Source of the DNA: JAXGXT01 sp040772665
GTDB taxonomy: Bacteria; Bacillota; Clostridia; Lachnospirales; Anaerotignaceae
Assembly (NCBI GenBank): GCA_040772665.1
Contig: JAXGXT010000003.1
Location: forward strand, 1-64,000
Length of the DNA: 64,000 bases
Reading direction: 5' to 3'
This document shows, piece after piece, positions 17,714-29,653 of the stretch. The notes under the pieces were generated by a model. The model saw only the letters and a list, made by a program, of their open reading frames with translations. It was not told where the DNA came from and ran no database searches. How positions within the stretch are numbered: the stretch's first letter is position 1; every line of letters begins with the position of its first letter. A program made the position numbers and the translations under genes.

Positions 17714-17830
17714 TCCGGCAACCACCTACTTTCCCGGGCAGCTTCCCACCAAGTATCATCGGCCGTTTATGTCTTAACCATCGTGTTCGGTATGGGAACG
17801 GGTGTGACCCATAAACGCATCGTCACCGGA
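17714..17830 (-). rRNA. rrf: 5S ribosomal RNA
   Basis: About 117 bases on the minus strand, from TCCGGTGACGATG to GGTTGCCGGA, whose ends pair as helix I. The internal stretch ACCCGTTCCCATACCGAACA is the universal 5S signature. The spacer to 23S (17831-18072) is AT-rich and carries a boxA-like stretch (TCTCTTTGTTCAGTTTTGAG on the minus strand, near 18018-18037), a motif more usual between 16S and 23S. Confidence 0.95.
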
Positions 17831-18072
17831 AATTTTTTAACCTTTTCCTGGTTTCTTTATATCTTTATATCTTTTATCTTTTTTATATTGCTTTATATAA
17901 GGTTTGTTTAAACATTTCCTGTTTTTAAACTCGCCTATATTGTTTTAAGTATATCTCTATCAGAACAAGCACACAACAACTATATCAGTCTGCTCTTTTC
18001 TAACATTTCTATACCCTCAAAACTGAACAAAGAGAACTTAGAAATCCATATCGTGATAATAAGTGTTTTATT

Positions 18073-20979
<2,907 letters not shown>

Positions 20980-21435
20980 TGTCGCGTGCATAGCACGCTC
21001 CTCGTTCAAATGCGATTTGAACGAGTTTTGCAGTTGATACGTTCGGCTTGTTGCCGTGGATTTCTCCGGCGGAAATGAATTCCGCCTACGCCTCATGACT
21101 AACTTCTTTTACAATATTTATTATGGTATATAACATAATGTTTAACACCACAATAATAAGTATATTCATCAGCCCTGCACAGTCATAAATTTAGTTCTTT
21201 GAGTATTGCTTTTTAGCTTTACTCGGAATGTAGTAGCGATACTACATGTTTCAATTTATATCTTTTATTACTTATTTTATCTCGATATACAGTCAGTATT
21301 TTCCCTTACGGAAAAACGGCTTTCGCCGGCACTTTACGTGCTACTTATTGACTCTTTTTCTCTTTATTCAGTTTTCAAGGTACAGATAATTACTTTTTAA
21401 AATTTTTACCAGCCGTTCCTCACAGCTGCTTGAAT
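20980..21435 (-). other. Leader of the 23S operon, resembling a 16S-23S spacer
   Basis: Where a 16S gene is expected there are only about 450 bases of leader. On the minus strand it holds ACCTTGAAAACTGAATAAA (near 21364-21382), a stretch normally found just after 16S in clostridial spacers. It also holds strong hairpins: CTCGTTCAAAT-GCG-ATTTGAACGAG near 21000-21024, GGCGGAA-ATGAA-TTCCGCC near 21069-21087 and GCGTGC/GCACGC near 20985-20999. The anti-Shine-Dalgarno 3' end of 16S (AAAGGAGGTGATCC) is absent. No gene is seen. Confidence 0.65.
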
Positions 21436-21464
21436 ATACTAACACGGCTTTATATAAAAGTCAA
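21436..21464 (-). promoter_or_regulatory. Promoter of the 23S-5S-tRNA operon
   Basis: On the minus strand TTGACT (plus 21459-21464), a 17-base spacer and TAGTAT (21436-21441). It is a strong sigma-A-type promoter placed between cvpA and the rRNA leader, showing that the 16S-less unit can be transcribed by itself. Confidence 0.75.
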
Positions 21465-21522
21465 CACCCTTTTTTCTCTTTTTATCATATTTTTTCTAAA
21501 TAATCGCTTAAACAACCCCATT

Positions 21523-22215
21523 TCATGCTAAAATCCGCATTATCATAAATAATAAAATATTGTTTTCGTATAAAAAAAGAGCAAGCTTTGATTGATATAA
21601 AACCTCAAACACCTTTAAAAAGCTTGGATTTGCATAGCAAAAAATTAATATCAAACCGCTTATCCAAATAACCAGCAATCCTTTTATAAATCCCAAAACC
21701 CCTCCAAGAGATTTGTTTAAAAAATTCAAAACAGGAAGTTTCGAAATAATATCAAGAGTTTTTATAACAGCCTTTATCAAAAAAACTACAATAACAAAAA
21801 CTATAATCATGGAAAAAACATTAACACAAACATTTGCCACATAAGAAACTATATAATCACTTATATCAAAAGCTCCGAAAATATTTTTCACAACAGGATT
21901 ATTGTTTTCAATAAGCCCCTCCTTTAAAAAATCAGGCAGCTTAAGGCTTTCAATAAGCTGAACATCAGAAACATTTTTAGGAACAGCCTCTTTAAAGTCC
22001 ATAAACCCTAAAGTTTCGGAAACTCCATTTTTAAACTTCTCAAAAAAAAATGTATTTCTTATAAACTTGCTTACAGACGGATATATTCTGTTTGTTATAA
22101 AAAGACCGCCTATTGTGGGAAGAAAACTTAAAGAAGTTAAAACAAATCCCTTTCTTCTTCCCGAAAAAATAAAAATCAATAAAATAACCACAACAGCAAT
22201 ATCCCAGTAATTCAA
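21523..22215 (-). CDS. CvpA family membrane protein
   Basis: A protein of about 230 residues with a membrane helix at the very N-terminus (WDIAVVVILLIFIFSGRRKGF, the family opening) and further helices at about 40-55, 130-165 and 180-205. CvpA proteins have been linked to colicin V export in E. coli, but their role in Firmicutes is open. The TTG start at 22215 follows GGGAGGAAAAACT and gives the usual N-terminus. An ATG at 22260 would overlap the gene upstream. It is coupled to the DUF5711 gene. Confidence 0.82.
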   Translation of the reverse strand: MNYWDIAVVVILLIFIFSGRRKGFVLTSLSFLPTIGGLFITNRIYPSVSKFIRNTFFFEKFKNGVSETLGFMDFKEAVPKNVSDVQLIESLKLPDFLKEGLIENNNPVVKNIFGAFDISDYIVSYVANVCVNVFSMIIVFVIVVFLIKAVIKTLDIISKLPVLNFLNKSLGGVLGFIKGLLVIWISGLILIFCYANPSFLKVFEVLYQSKLALFLYENNILLFMIMRILA

Positions 22216-22232
22216 AGTTTTTCCTCCCAATT

Positions 22233-23480
22233 TTATTTTTTCATATCCATAACCTGGCAACTGCTGTTAGTTACATATAAAGCCATATTTGAAGATGATA
22301 ACAAAATTATATCCTTTACATCTTGAGTTGCCGTATGGTTCCAGTTTATATTGCCGCTATAACTAAAAGAGGTATATTCTCTTCCAACTCCAGCAACAAT
22401 TCCTGTTTTATATGCACTTAAATATGTAACAGGTCTTCCCATTGAAATATTTGATTTAGAACTTCCCTTTTCATCAATAATAACAATAGTTCCGTTGTCA
22501 ACACCATCCCTGCCTGCAATTGCTTCCCCCAAAGCAATAATGGTGTGAGTTCCGTTTCCAAATGCAACTTTATCAATTTTATTATTAACTTCAACACTCC
22601 ATAATTCATTTCCTGAAGAATCAAGACAAAATATAATACTGTCACCAACTGCAATAAAATTTCCGTTGTCCATACACTTTAAAACAGGTATAAAAGTACC
22701 GTTTTTTGAAATGCTTGCAAAAAAATCTCCCGATTCCGAATTTTTAGCATCATTTTTGTTGCTGTTAAAAAACAAAATTTTTCCCGCCACTTCAATTTCA
22801 TTTGTATCAATATAACTAACCGCCAATATTTTTTCATCATTTGATATATCAAGGGAAAGAGGAAAAACACCTTCATCATGATCCATTCTTTCCATTAAAA
22901 GTTGACCTGTTTTATTGTAAAGCTGAATTTTGTAGCCGCCGCTGTCTTTAAGAATAAGGGCAAGTGCCCCTTCTTTGTTAAGCGACATTTGTAAAATAGC
23001 ACTGTCGGTGCGAAGTGAATAAAGCTCTCCCTCACGGTTATAAACTTGAACTGCTTTTCCTTGGGTTTCTGCAACTGCAAAACATTCGCCTTCACTAATT
23101 GCCAAGGGTGAATTTAATGTATATGTATAGTTCCATAATTGATTTCCGTTAAAATCAAGAAACTTTATTCCGTCTTTTGTACAATAGAAATAGTTTTTGC
23201 CAACAACAGCAAATGAAGTTTTTGCTCCTGTTTCAAAACTTATCTTACCGCTTTTATTATTATCCTTTTTCTCTATGCTGTTTTCATTTTGCTTAGAAAC
23301 TTTTTTAAACACCGATACACTTGCAGATAACTTTTCTCCGATTGGTTTTATATGATTTTTGCCTAAATAAATTCCGGCAACAACGACTATGCAAATAAAA
23401 GCAACAATCGCTGTCCTTTCACTTTTTTTCTTAACATTTTTATTTTCTTTTTTCTCATACTCAAACTCATCAAATTCCAT
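22233..23480 (-). CDS. Membrane-anchored beta-propeller protein (DUF5711-like)
   Basis: A 415-residue protein. An acidic/basic cytoplasmic N-terminus (1-24) and one membrane helix (about 25-41) lead to an extracellular PQQ/WD-like propeller. Blades are visible as repeated strands such as FLDFNGNQLWNYTY, CLDSSGNELWSVEV and SFSYSGNINWNH. The function is unknown. It is followed directly by cvpA, a pairing that may mean a shared envelope role. Confidence 0.75.
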   Translation of the reverse strand: MEFDEFEYEKKENKNVKKKSERTAIVAFICIVVVAGIYLGKNHIKPIGEKLSASVSVFKKVSKQNENSIEKKDNNKSGKISFETGAKTSFAVVGKNYFYCTKDGIKFLDFNGNQLWNYTYTLNSPLAISEGECFAVAETQGKAVQVYNREGELYSLRTDSAILQMSLNKEGALALILKDSGGYKIQLYNKTGQLLMERMDHDEGVFPLSLDISNDEKILAVSYIDTNEIEVAGKILFFNSNKNDAKNSESGDFFASISKNGTFIPVLKCMDNGNFIAVGDSIIFCLDSSGNELWSVEVNNKIDKVAFGNGTHTIIALGEAIAGRDGVDNGTIVIIDEKGSSKSNISMGRPVTYLSAYKTGIVAGVGREYTSFSYSGNINWNHTATQDVKDIILLSSSNMALYVTNSSCQVMDMKK

Positions 23481-23646
23481 GAGCTTCCTCCCTCAAAACT
23501 TCTTTTGTATGCGAATAATTATACTATATTAAATTCATAAAGTAAAATCTATGTTATGATAATATAAACTAAAATAAGACAAAACCTTTTAATTTAATTA
23601 TAATGTTTTTACTTTCTTTATAAACTTGTCACTTAGTTTGATAAAT

Positions 23647-23680
23647 TAAAAAAGGATGAATAGATAAATCTATTCACCCT
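23647..23680 (-). terminator. Terminator of glgA
   Basis: On the minus strand GGGTGAATAGA-TTTA-TCTATTCATCC is followed by T6 (plus 23648-23653). It lies about 18 bases after the glgA stop. Confidence 0.8.
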
Positions 23681-23697
23681 GCAATTTATTTTATATG

Positions 23698-25146
23698 TTA
23701 AAGACTTTCAATTTTTTCGTAAAGCTCAATATATTCCTTTGCGGAGTTTACCCATGAATTGTCGCTTCTTAAAGCATTCTCCACAATTTTATTCCAATAC
23801 GTCGAACCCTTTCCATATACCTTTAAGGCCTCGTCAATTGCCCACATAAGCCCATCAGAAGAGTAATGCTCGAAAACAAATCCGTTTCCTTCACCTGTTT
23901 CTTCATTATAATGATAAACTGTGTCGGAAAGGCCGCCTGTTTTTCTTACAATAGGTATTGTTCCATATCTAAGGCTAAACATCTGCCCAAGACCGCAAGG
24001 CTCAAAAAGGGACGGCATTAAAAACATATCGCTGGCCGCATAAATTCTTTGTGCAAGGGTGTCATCAAACATAATGCAAGACCTTACTTTTTCATTGTTA
24101 TTATATTCAAGGCTTTTAAAGAAATCTTCAAGCCGCCTTTCTCCTGTTCCCAAAAGTATAAACTGTATGTCATAACTTAAAAGCCTTTGCACAATGCTTG
24201 TAACAAGATCAAGACCTTTTTGGTCTGCAAGTCTTGAAATAATGCTTATAACAGGAACATCTCTTTGAGGCAGACAAAGGAAGTTTTGAAGTTGATATTT
24301 GTTATCTTTCTTTTTTTCAATTGAATTAATTCCGTAATTAGTAAAAATCCTTTCATCACTTTCAGGGTTGTTTACTTTATAGTCTATTCCGTTTAAAATT
24401 CCGCAAAGCTTGTAAGCATTTTCCCTTAAAACACCATCAAGACCATATCCGTATTGAAAAGTTTTAATTTCTTCTGCATATGTTTTGCTTACAGTGCTTA
24501 CCATATCACTGTAAATAATTCCGGTTTTCATAAAGTTCACCTGACCGTCATATTCACAGTTTGAAAAGAAATTCCACGAAACATCAAACATATCCATGGT
24601 GTTTTTGTGAAAATTACCTTGATACTGTAAGTTATGAATTGTATATAATGTTTTAATATTTTTGTATGCCGAAAACTTCTTGTAATTTTCGTTAAGAAGC
24701 ATGGGAATAATGCCCGTCTGCCAATCATTGCAGTGAATAATGTCGGGATAAAAGTCAATAAACTGACAAAGCTCTAAAGCAGCTTTTGAAAAGAAAGAAA
24801 ACCTTTCATCATCATCACCATAACCATAAAGCCCGTCACGGCCAAAATAATAATCATTTTCAAGAAAATAAGTGGTAACACCATCATTTTCTTTATTTTT
24901 TTCAAGAACGCCGCATAACTGGTTTCTCCAACCTAACGAAACATTAAAAGCGCCTAAAAAATCTATATCAGCAAAATAATCGGCTTTAATTGTTTTATAT
25001 TTGGGTAAAACTACTCTTATATCAACACCTTGCTCTTTAAGTGCTAAAGGAAGGGACCCTGTTACATCTCCAAGGCCTCCGCTTTTTGCATACGGTGCAA
25101 CCTCACTTGCAACAACCATTATTTTGAGAGGCTTAATTTTATCCAT
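23698..25146 (-). CDS. glgA: Glycogen synthase (ADP-glucose, GT5)
   Basis: A 482-residue GT-B glycosyltransferase that adds glucose from ADP-glucose to growing alpha-1,4-glucan. The N-terminal KSGGLGDV nucleotide motif and the C-terminal SLFEPCGLGQMFSLRYGTIPIVRKTGGL stretch (with the catalytic Glu) are clear. The start at 25146 has CAGGAGGGTTACAA before it; the upstream ATG at 25185 does not. Unusually it stands alone, with no glgB, glgC, glgD or glgP beside it. Confidence 0.93.
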   Translation of the reverse strand: MDKIKPLKIMVVASEVAPYAKSGGLGDVTGSLPLALKEQGVDIRVVLPKYKTIKADYFADIDFLGAFNVSLGWRNQLCGVLEKNKENDGVTTYFLENDYYFGRDGLYGYGDDDERFSFFSKAALELCQFIDFYPDIIHCNDWQTGIIPMLLNENYKKFSAYKNIKTLYTIHNLQYQGNFHKNTMDMFDVSWNFFSNCEYDGQVNFMKTGIIYSDMVSTVSKTYAEEIKTFQYGYGLDGVLRENAYKLCGILNGIDYKVNNPESDERIFTNYGINSIEKKKDNKYQLQNFLCLPQRDVPVISIISRLADQKGLDLVTSIVQRLLSYDIQFILLGTGERRLEDFFKSLEYNNNEKVRSCIMFDDTLAQRIYAASDMFLMPSLFEPCGLGQMFSLRYGTIPIVRKTGGLSDTVYHYNEETGEGNGFVFEHYSSDGLMWAIDEALKVYGKGSTYWNKIVENALRSDNSWVNSAKEYIELYEKIESL

Positions 25147-25246
25147 TTGTAACCCTCCTGTGCATTGGCAATAAATCTCCATCATTTTTTGCAGCCATTT
25201 ATTTCATAATACTAAAAAAGCTTTATCAATTCAAGTAAAACCATGA

Positions 25247-25308
25247 TATAATATCCACAAATTTCATTTGTGGAAGAGCCTAACCGCTCCGCCGCTGTTA
25301 TCACAGCG
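25247..25308. repeat. Family 1 repeat, inverted end module (F)
   Basis: It matches the reverse complement of 264-341: TATAATATCCACAAA, TTTCATTTGTGGAAGAGCC, then CGCTGTTATCACAGCGGA. It is the first part of a 430-base repeat block filling the gap between glgA and thrC. Confidence 0.75.
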
Positions 25309-25310
25309 GA

Positions 25311-25407
25311 CAGACTGAAGACAAACCTTGGGCGTTGCCCAACCCCACTTGCTTTTTGAAAAAAGCAAACCAAAAACTTTTATAAAACCGCATATTCATG
25401 CGGTTTT
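25311..25407. repeat. Family 2 repeat with CCGCAT hairpin
   Basis: It shows CCTTGGGCGTTGCCCAACCC, then TTGCTTTTTGAAAAAAGCAA (inverted repeat) and a terminal AAAACCGCAT-ATTC-ATGCGGTTTT hairpin at 25384-25407. It shares its order of parts with copies near 6829, 29340 and 61318. Confidence 0.7.
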
Positions 25408-25444
25408 AAGATGGGTCAAGCAGGAACGGCGAAGATAAACGCCG

Positions 25445-25680
25445 CCGCTGGGCATCGGAAAGAAGTCCGACGGCAAAGCCGCTTTTTCTTAAGAAAAAGT
25501 GCTGAACGAAGTAGCGGTTTGCGAAGCAAATTCCTGACAGTAAAACCCTTGTGGGGTGTTTAATGGCAAAGCCCTCAAGGTTTTGACTTTGTCTATGTTC
25601 TGACAGGCATAAAATGCCTGCTTTGTGAAGCAAAGTGCTGACGAAAAACCCTCAAGGGTTTACCTAATCTTCCTTATAAA
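25445..25680. repeat. Family 1 repeat, long direct copy (B)
   Basis: Bases 25445-25600 match 1-155 with only a few changes, including the CTTTTTCTTAAGAAAAAG palindrome, TTTGCGAAGCAAA and GGCAAAGCC parts. The tail 25600-25680 (GTGAAGCAAAGTGCTGACG, CCCTCAAGGG) resembles 61430-61480. An open frame across it on the minus strand is not a gene. Confidence 0.85.
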
Positions 25681-25818
25681 AGCTTTGTTATAAGACTAAG
25701 CTGAGGGTTTAGATAAAAAGACTTGGATTTTAAACTTAAAAAGTTGACAAATTAACGCATAAATGCAAAAATAAAGTCAAACAGGAGAAAATTTGTTTTT
25801 AAAGAGGGGTTAAAGAAT

Positions 25819-27279
25819 ATGAATTATGTTGGAACAAGAGATAGGAGCATAAAAGCTTCGGCAAGCGAGGCCATTCTTAAAGGAATATGTGAGGACGGCG
25901 GACTTTTCATACCTGAAAAATTTCCTGCGCTTGATAAAACTTTGGAAGAGCTTTCAAAATTAAGCTATCAGGATTTGGCATATGAAATTTTAAAGCTGTA
26001 TCTTACAGACTTTACAGAAGAGGAGTTAAGATTTTGCATAAACAATGCTTATGACGAAAAGTTTGACACTCCTGAAATTGCGCCTGTGGTGAAAAAAGGC
26101 GACGTTTCCATTTTAGAACTTTTTCATGGCAAAACAATTGCTTTTAAAGATATGGCACTTTCAATTTTGCCTTATCTTATGAAAACCGCCGCTAAGAAAA
26201 ACGGTCTTGATAAGGAAATTGTAATTTTAACAGCCACCTCGGGAGATACGGGAAAGGCGGCTTTGGAAGGCTTTGCCGATGTGGAGGGCATAAGAATAAT
26301 AGTGTTTTTCCCTGAAGACGGTGTAAGCCCTGTTCAAAAACTTCAAATGACAACACAAAAAGGTGATAACACCTGTGTTGTGGGCATAAAAGGCAATTTT
26401 GATGATGCACAAAGTGCGGTTAAAACCATATTTACAGATGCTGAACTTGCCAAAGAGCTTAATGAAAAAGGCTTTGTTTTTTCTTCCGCCAATTCAATCA
26501 ATATAGGCAGACTTGTTCCCCAGGTTGTTTACTACTTCCATGGATATATGCAAATGTTAAAAACAGGGGAAATAAGCCTTGGCGAAGAAATAAATGTTGT
26601 TGTGCCTACAGGAAATTTTGGAAACATCCTTGCAGGATATTTTGCTAAAAAAATGGGCTTGCCTGTTAAAACATTTATATGTGCCTCAAATGAAAATAAG
26701 GTGCTTTACGACTTTTTCACAACAGGTGTTTACGATAAAAACAGAGATTTTAACGTAACCACATCCCCTTCAATGGATATACTTATTTCAAGCAACTTGG
26801 AAAGACTTCTTTGCATGGTAAGCTCACAGGAAAAATGTAAAGAGCTTATGGAAAGCTTGAATAAAGACGGAAAATACAGCCTTGATATTAAAAACCTGGA
26901 TATACTTGGAGAATGGGCAACCGAAGCTGAAACTGCACAGGCAATAAAGTCTGTGTTTGAAAAAACAGGATATGTTTTAGACACCCATACGGCAGTTGCT
27001 TATTGTGCATACGAAAAATATAAAACTAAAACAGCCGACACAGCAAAAACATTAATAGTGTCAACTGCAAGCCCTTATAAATTCACAAAAGACGTTATGA
27101 TCTCAATTGATGAAAAATACAGCCAGACAGATTTCTTTTTATTGATGAACGAGCTTGAAAAACTGTGGGGAGAACCAATTCCAAAGCCTATAAAAGGTAT
27201 AGAAACAAAACCTGTTCTTCACACAACAGTAATAGAAAAACATGAAATTAAAGACTTTGTAAGAAAAAAATTAATCTGA
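25819..27279 (+). CDS. thrC: Threonine synthase
   Basis: A 486-residue PLP enzyme converting O-phosphohomoserine to threonine. The N-terminus MNYVGTRDRS is typical of the longer (E. coli/yeast-like) form. The PLP lysine lies in TIAFKDMA (near residue 112), and the phosphate-binding loop is in LTATSGDTGKAALEG. Its 77-base spacing to the transketolase gene suggests a shared transcript. No T-box or threonine leader peptide is seen in the repeat-rich DNA upstream. Confidence 0.95.
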   Translation: MNYVGTRDRSIKASASEAILKGICEDGGLFIPEKFPALDKTLEELSKLSYQDLAYEILKLYLTDFTEEELRFCINNAYDEKFDTPEIAPVVKKGDVSILELFHGKTIAFKDMALSILPYLMKTAAKKNGLDKEIVILTATSGDTGKAALEGFADVEGIRIIVFFPEDGVSPVQKLQMTTQKGDNTCVVGIKGNFDDAQSAVKTIFTDAELAKELNEKGFVFSSANSINIGRLVPQVVYYFHGYMQMLKTGEISLGEEINVVVPTGNFGNILAGYFAKKMGLPVKTFICASNENKVLYDFFTTGVYDKNRDFNVTTSPSMDILISSNLERLLCMVSSQEKCKELMESLNKDGKYSLDIKNLDILGEWATEAETAQAIKSVFEKTGYVLDTHTAVAYCAYEKYKTKTADTAKTLIVSTASPYKFTKDVMISIDEKYSQTDFFLLMNELEKLWGEPIPKPIKGIETKPVLHTTVIEKHEIKDFVRKKLI

Positions 27280-27355
27280 TATAAACAAAAAACTTTCAGC
27301 ATCAGTAACACCATTGTAAGGTTTTTAGCTTTAAAACTTAGGAGGATAATTTTAA

Positions 27356-29335
27356 ATGAATATTCAGCAAAAGACTATAGATACAATCAGGTTTTTAAGT
27401 GTTGATGCAATACAAAAAGCAAACAGCGGTCACCCGGGACTTCCATTAGGTGCGGCACCCATGGCTTATGCCCTTTGGAGCGAAAACATGAGCCATAACC
27501 CTAAAAATCCAAACTGGCCGGACAGGGACAGGTTTGTTCTTTCGGCAGGTCATGGCTCAGCCCTTATATATTCAATGCTTCACCTTTTTGGCTATGGCAC
27601 AACTATTGAAGATTTAAAGGAGTTTCGTCAGTTTGGAAGCAAAACTCCCGGGCATCCCGAATATGGAATGACAGCAGGCCTTGAAACAACAACAGGCCCC
27701 CTTGGACAAGGTATCGCCAATGCTGTGGGCTTTGCCCTTGCAGAAAGCCATTTGGCGGCACAGTTTAATAAGGACGGATATAATGTTTATGACCATTACA
27801 CCTTTGCCCTTTGCGGAGACGGATGCCTTATGGAGGGAGTTTCTTCCGAGGCGGCATCCCTTGCGGCAACAATGGGTCTTGGCAAGCTTATAGTGCTTTA
27901 TGATTCAAACAATATATCCATTGAGGGTGACACTGACGTAGCGTTTACGGAAAATGTAAGACAGCGTTTTGACGCTTACGGCTGGCAGACACTTTTTGTT
28001 GCCGACGGAAACAATGTTGATGAAATAAACAAGGCAGTTGAACAAGCAAAAGCGGACACTTTAAGACCGACTCTTATTGAAATAAAAACATTTATAGGCT
28101 ATGGTGCACCAAACAAACAAGGCAAGGCATCCGCCCACGGGGAGCCTCTCGGTTTGGAGGAAATTGAGGGAACAAAGGCAAACCTTGGCTGGGAGCATAA
28201 AGAGTCATTTTTTGTGCCTGATGAAGTTAAAAAGCATATGGTTGATGTATGTAAAAAGCTTGAAGAAAAAGAAACTGCATGGAACAATATGTTTAAGGAA
28301 TATTGTGAAAAATATCCTGATATGAAAACGAAGTGGGAAGCTTATCACAGCGAGGAACTGCCTGTGGATTTGCTTAACAATGAAGATTTTTGGACATATG
28401 AGGGAAATCTTGCAACACGTGTATCTTCCGAGGCTGTGCTTCAGAAGTTGTCTAAGCTTATACCTAATATGTTCGGCGGTTCTGCAGACCTTGGCCCGTC
28501 AAATAAATCTGTTATGAAAGACAGAAAATATTATTCCAAGGAAGAGCCGGGCGGTTCAAACGTACATTTTGGTGTTCGTGAATTTGCAATGACTGCAATT
28601 GCCAACGGGCTTTCACTCCATGGAGGTTTAAGACCTTATATTGCCGGATTTTTTGTTTTCAGCGACTATATGAAAGCAGGCTTACGTCTTTCTGCACTTA
28701 TGAAGCTTCCTGTTGTAAGCATAATGACCCATGACTCCATAGGCGTCGGAGAGGACGGCCCTACGCATCAGCCAATTGAACACCTTGCGGCATTAAGAAG
28801 TATGCCCGGCTACACAGTTATCCGTCCTTGTGATTCCAAGGAAACTGCGGCGGCATGGTATCTTGCTTTAACAAGAAAAAGCCCTGTTTCACTTGTGCTT
28901 TCAAGACAGAATTTATCGTTGCTTAAAGAAACAGGAAAAGATGCTCTTAAAGGAGGATATATCCTTCGTGACTGTGAGGGAACGCCTGACATTCTTCTTA
29001 TGGCAAGCGGTTCCGAGGTTGAACTTATATACAAGGCATATGATGAGCTTATGGAAAAGGGAATCAAAGCAAGAGTTATATCCATGCCCTCATGGGAAGT
29101 TTATGAGGAGCAAAGCGATGAATACAAAGAAAGCATTATGCCAAAGTCGGTAAGAACAAGACTTGCTGTAGAGGCGGCAAGCGATTTTGGCTGGCATAAG
29201 TATGTAGGCCTTGACGGGGGAGTTATTGCCATGACAACCTTTGGTGAAAGTGCTCCTGCAGGGGAACTTTTCAAAAACTTTGGTTTTACTGTTGAAAATG
29301 TTGTTACTAAAGCTGAAGAGTTGTGTAAAAAATAA
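27356..29335 (+). CDS. tkt: Transketolase
   Basis: A 659-residue thiamine-diphosphate enzyme of the non-oxidative pentose phosphate pathway, moving two-carbon units between sugar phosphates. The N-terminal ANSGHPGLPLG, the ThDP motif GDGCLMEGVSSEA, the pyrimidine domain with the catalytic Glu (FGVREFAM) and the motif THDSIGVGEDGPTHQP are intact. It has full family length and a good TAGGAGGATAATT ribosome site. Confidence 0.96.
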   Translation: MNIQQKTIDTIRFLSVDAIQKANSGHPGLPLGAAPMAYALWSENMSHNPKNPNWPDRDRFVLSAGHGSALIYSMLHLFGYGTTIEDLKEFRQFGSKTPGHPEYGMTAGLETTTGPLGQGIANAVGFALAESHLAAQFNKDGYNVYDHYTFALCGDGCLMEGVSSEAASLAATMGLGKLIVLYDSNNISIEGDTDVAFTENVRQRFDAYGWQTLFVADGNNVDEINKAVEQAKADTLRPTLIEIKTFIGYGAPNKQGKASAHGEPLGLEEIEGTKANLGWEHKESFFVPDEVKKHMVDVCKKLEEKETAWNNMFKEYCEKYPDMKTKWEAYHSEELPVDLLNNEDFWTYEGNLATRVSSEAVLQKLSKLIPNMFGGSADLGPSNKSVMKDRKYYSKEEPGGSNVHFGVREFAMTAIANGLSLHGGLRPYIAGFFVFSDYMKAGLRLSALMKLPVVSIMTHDSIGVGEDGPTHQPIEHLAALRSMPGYTVIRPCDSKETAAAWYLALTRKSPVSLVLSRQNLSLLKETGKDALKGGYILRDCEGTPDILLMASGSEVELIYKAYDELMEKGIKARVISMPSWEVYEEQSDEYKESIMPKSVRTRLAVEAASDFGWHKYVGLDGGVIAMTTFGESAPAGELFKNFGFTVENVVTKAEELCKK

Positions 29336-29366
29336 ATTTGACTTATAAATAAAGAAATGTTTAACC

Positions 29367-29477
29367 AAAGCCCAATGGTAATAAAGAGAAACTTTTGGGC
29401 TTTGTCTAAAACTGCTTGCTTTTTGAAAAAGTATGAGAAAGCCTTTATTAAAAAACCGCATAGTCATGCGGTTTTTT
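29367..29477 (+). terminator. Double terminator after tkt (includes a family 2 CCGCAT hairpin)
   Basis: AAAGCCCAA/TTGGGCTTT (29367-29403) is followed by a stretch resembling family 2 (TTGCTTTTTGAAAAAG) and then AAAAAACCGCAT-AGTC-ATGCGGTTTTTT (29450-29477). The rest of the gap to 29653 is AT-rich, with no gene seen. Confidence 0.75.
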
Positions 29478-29653
29478 AGATGAATTAAGGAAGACGGGTA
29501 AATATAAATGCCGCAGTAACATAATGTTCATTTTTTAAAGGAAAAAGAGATACAAAACCCCAAGGCTTAGATTTATTTCATCTTAAGTATACTAATAATT
29601 AGTGTACTAATAATTGTTTAAGTATTAACACATTTTTTGAAAGGAAGTTAAAA

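Noticed and set aside
25406..25633. Minus-strand frame of 75 codons in the repeat block
   Set aside because: It lies wholly in family 1 repeat DNA made of hairpins; there is no start signal.
25640..25818. Possible T-box, threonine leader peptide or riboswitch before thrC
   Set aside because: No T-box sequence (AGGGTGGNACCGCG type), no Thr/Ile-rich short frame and no clear promoter with a good -10 was found.
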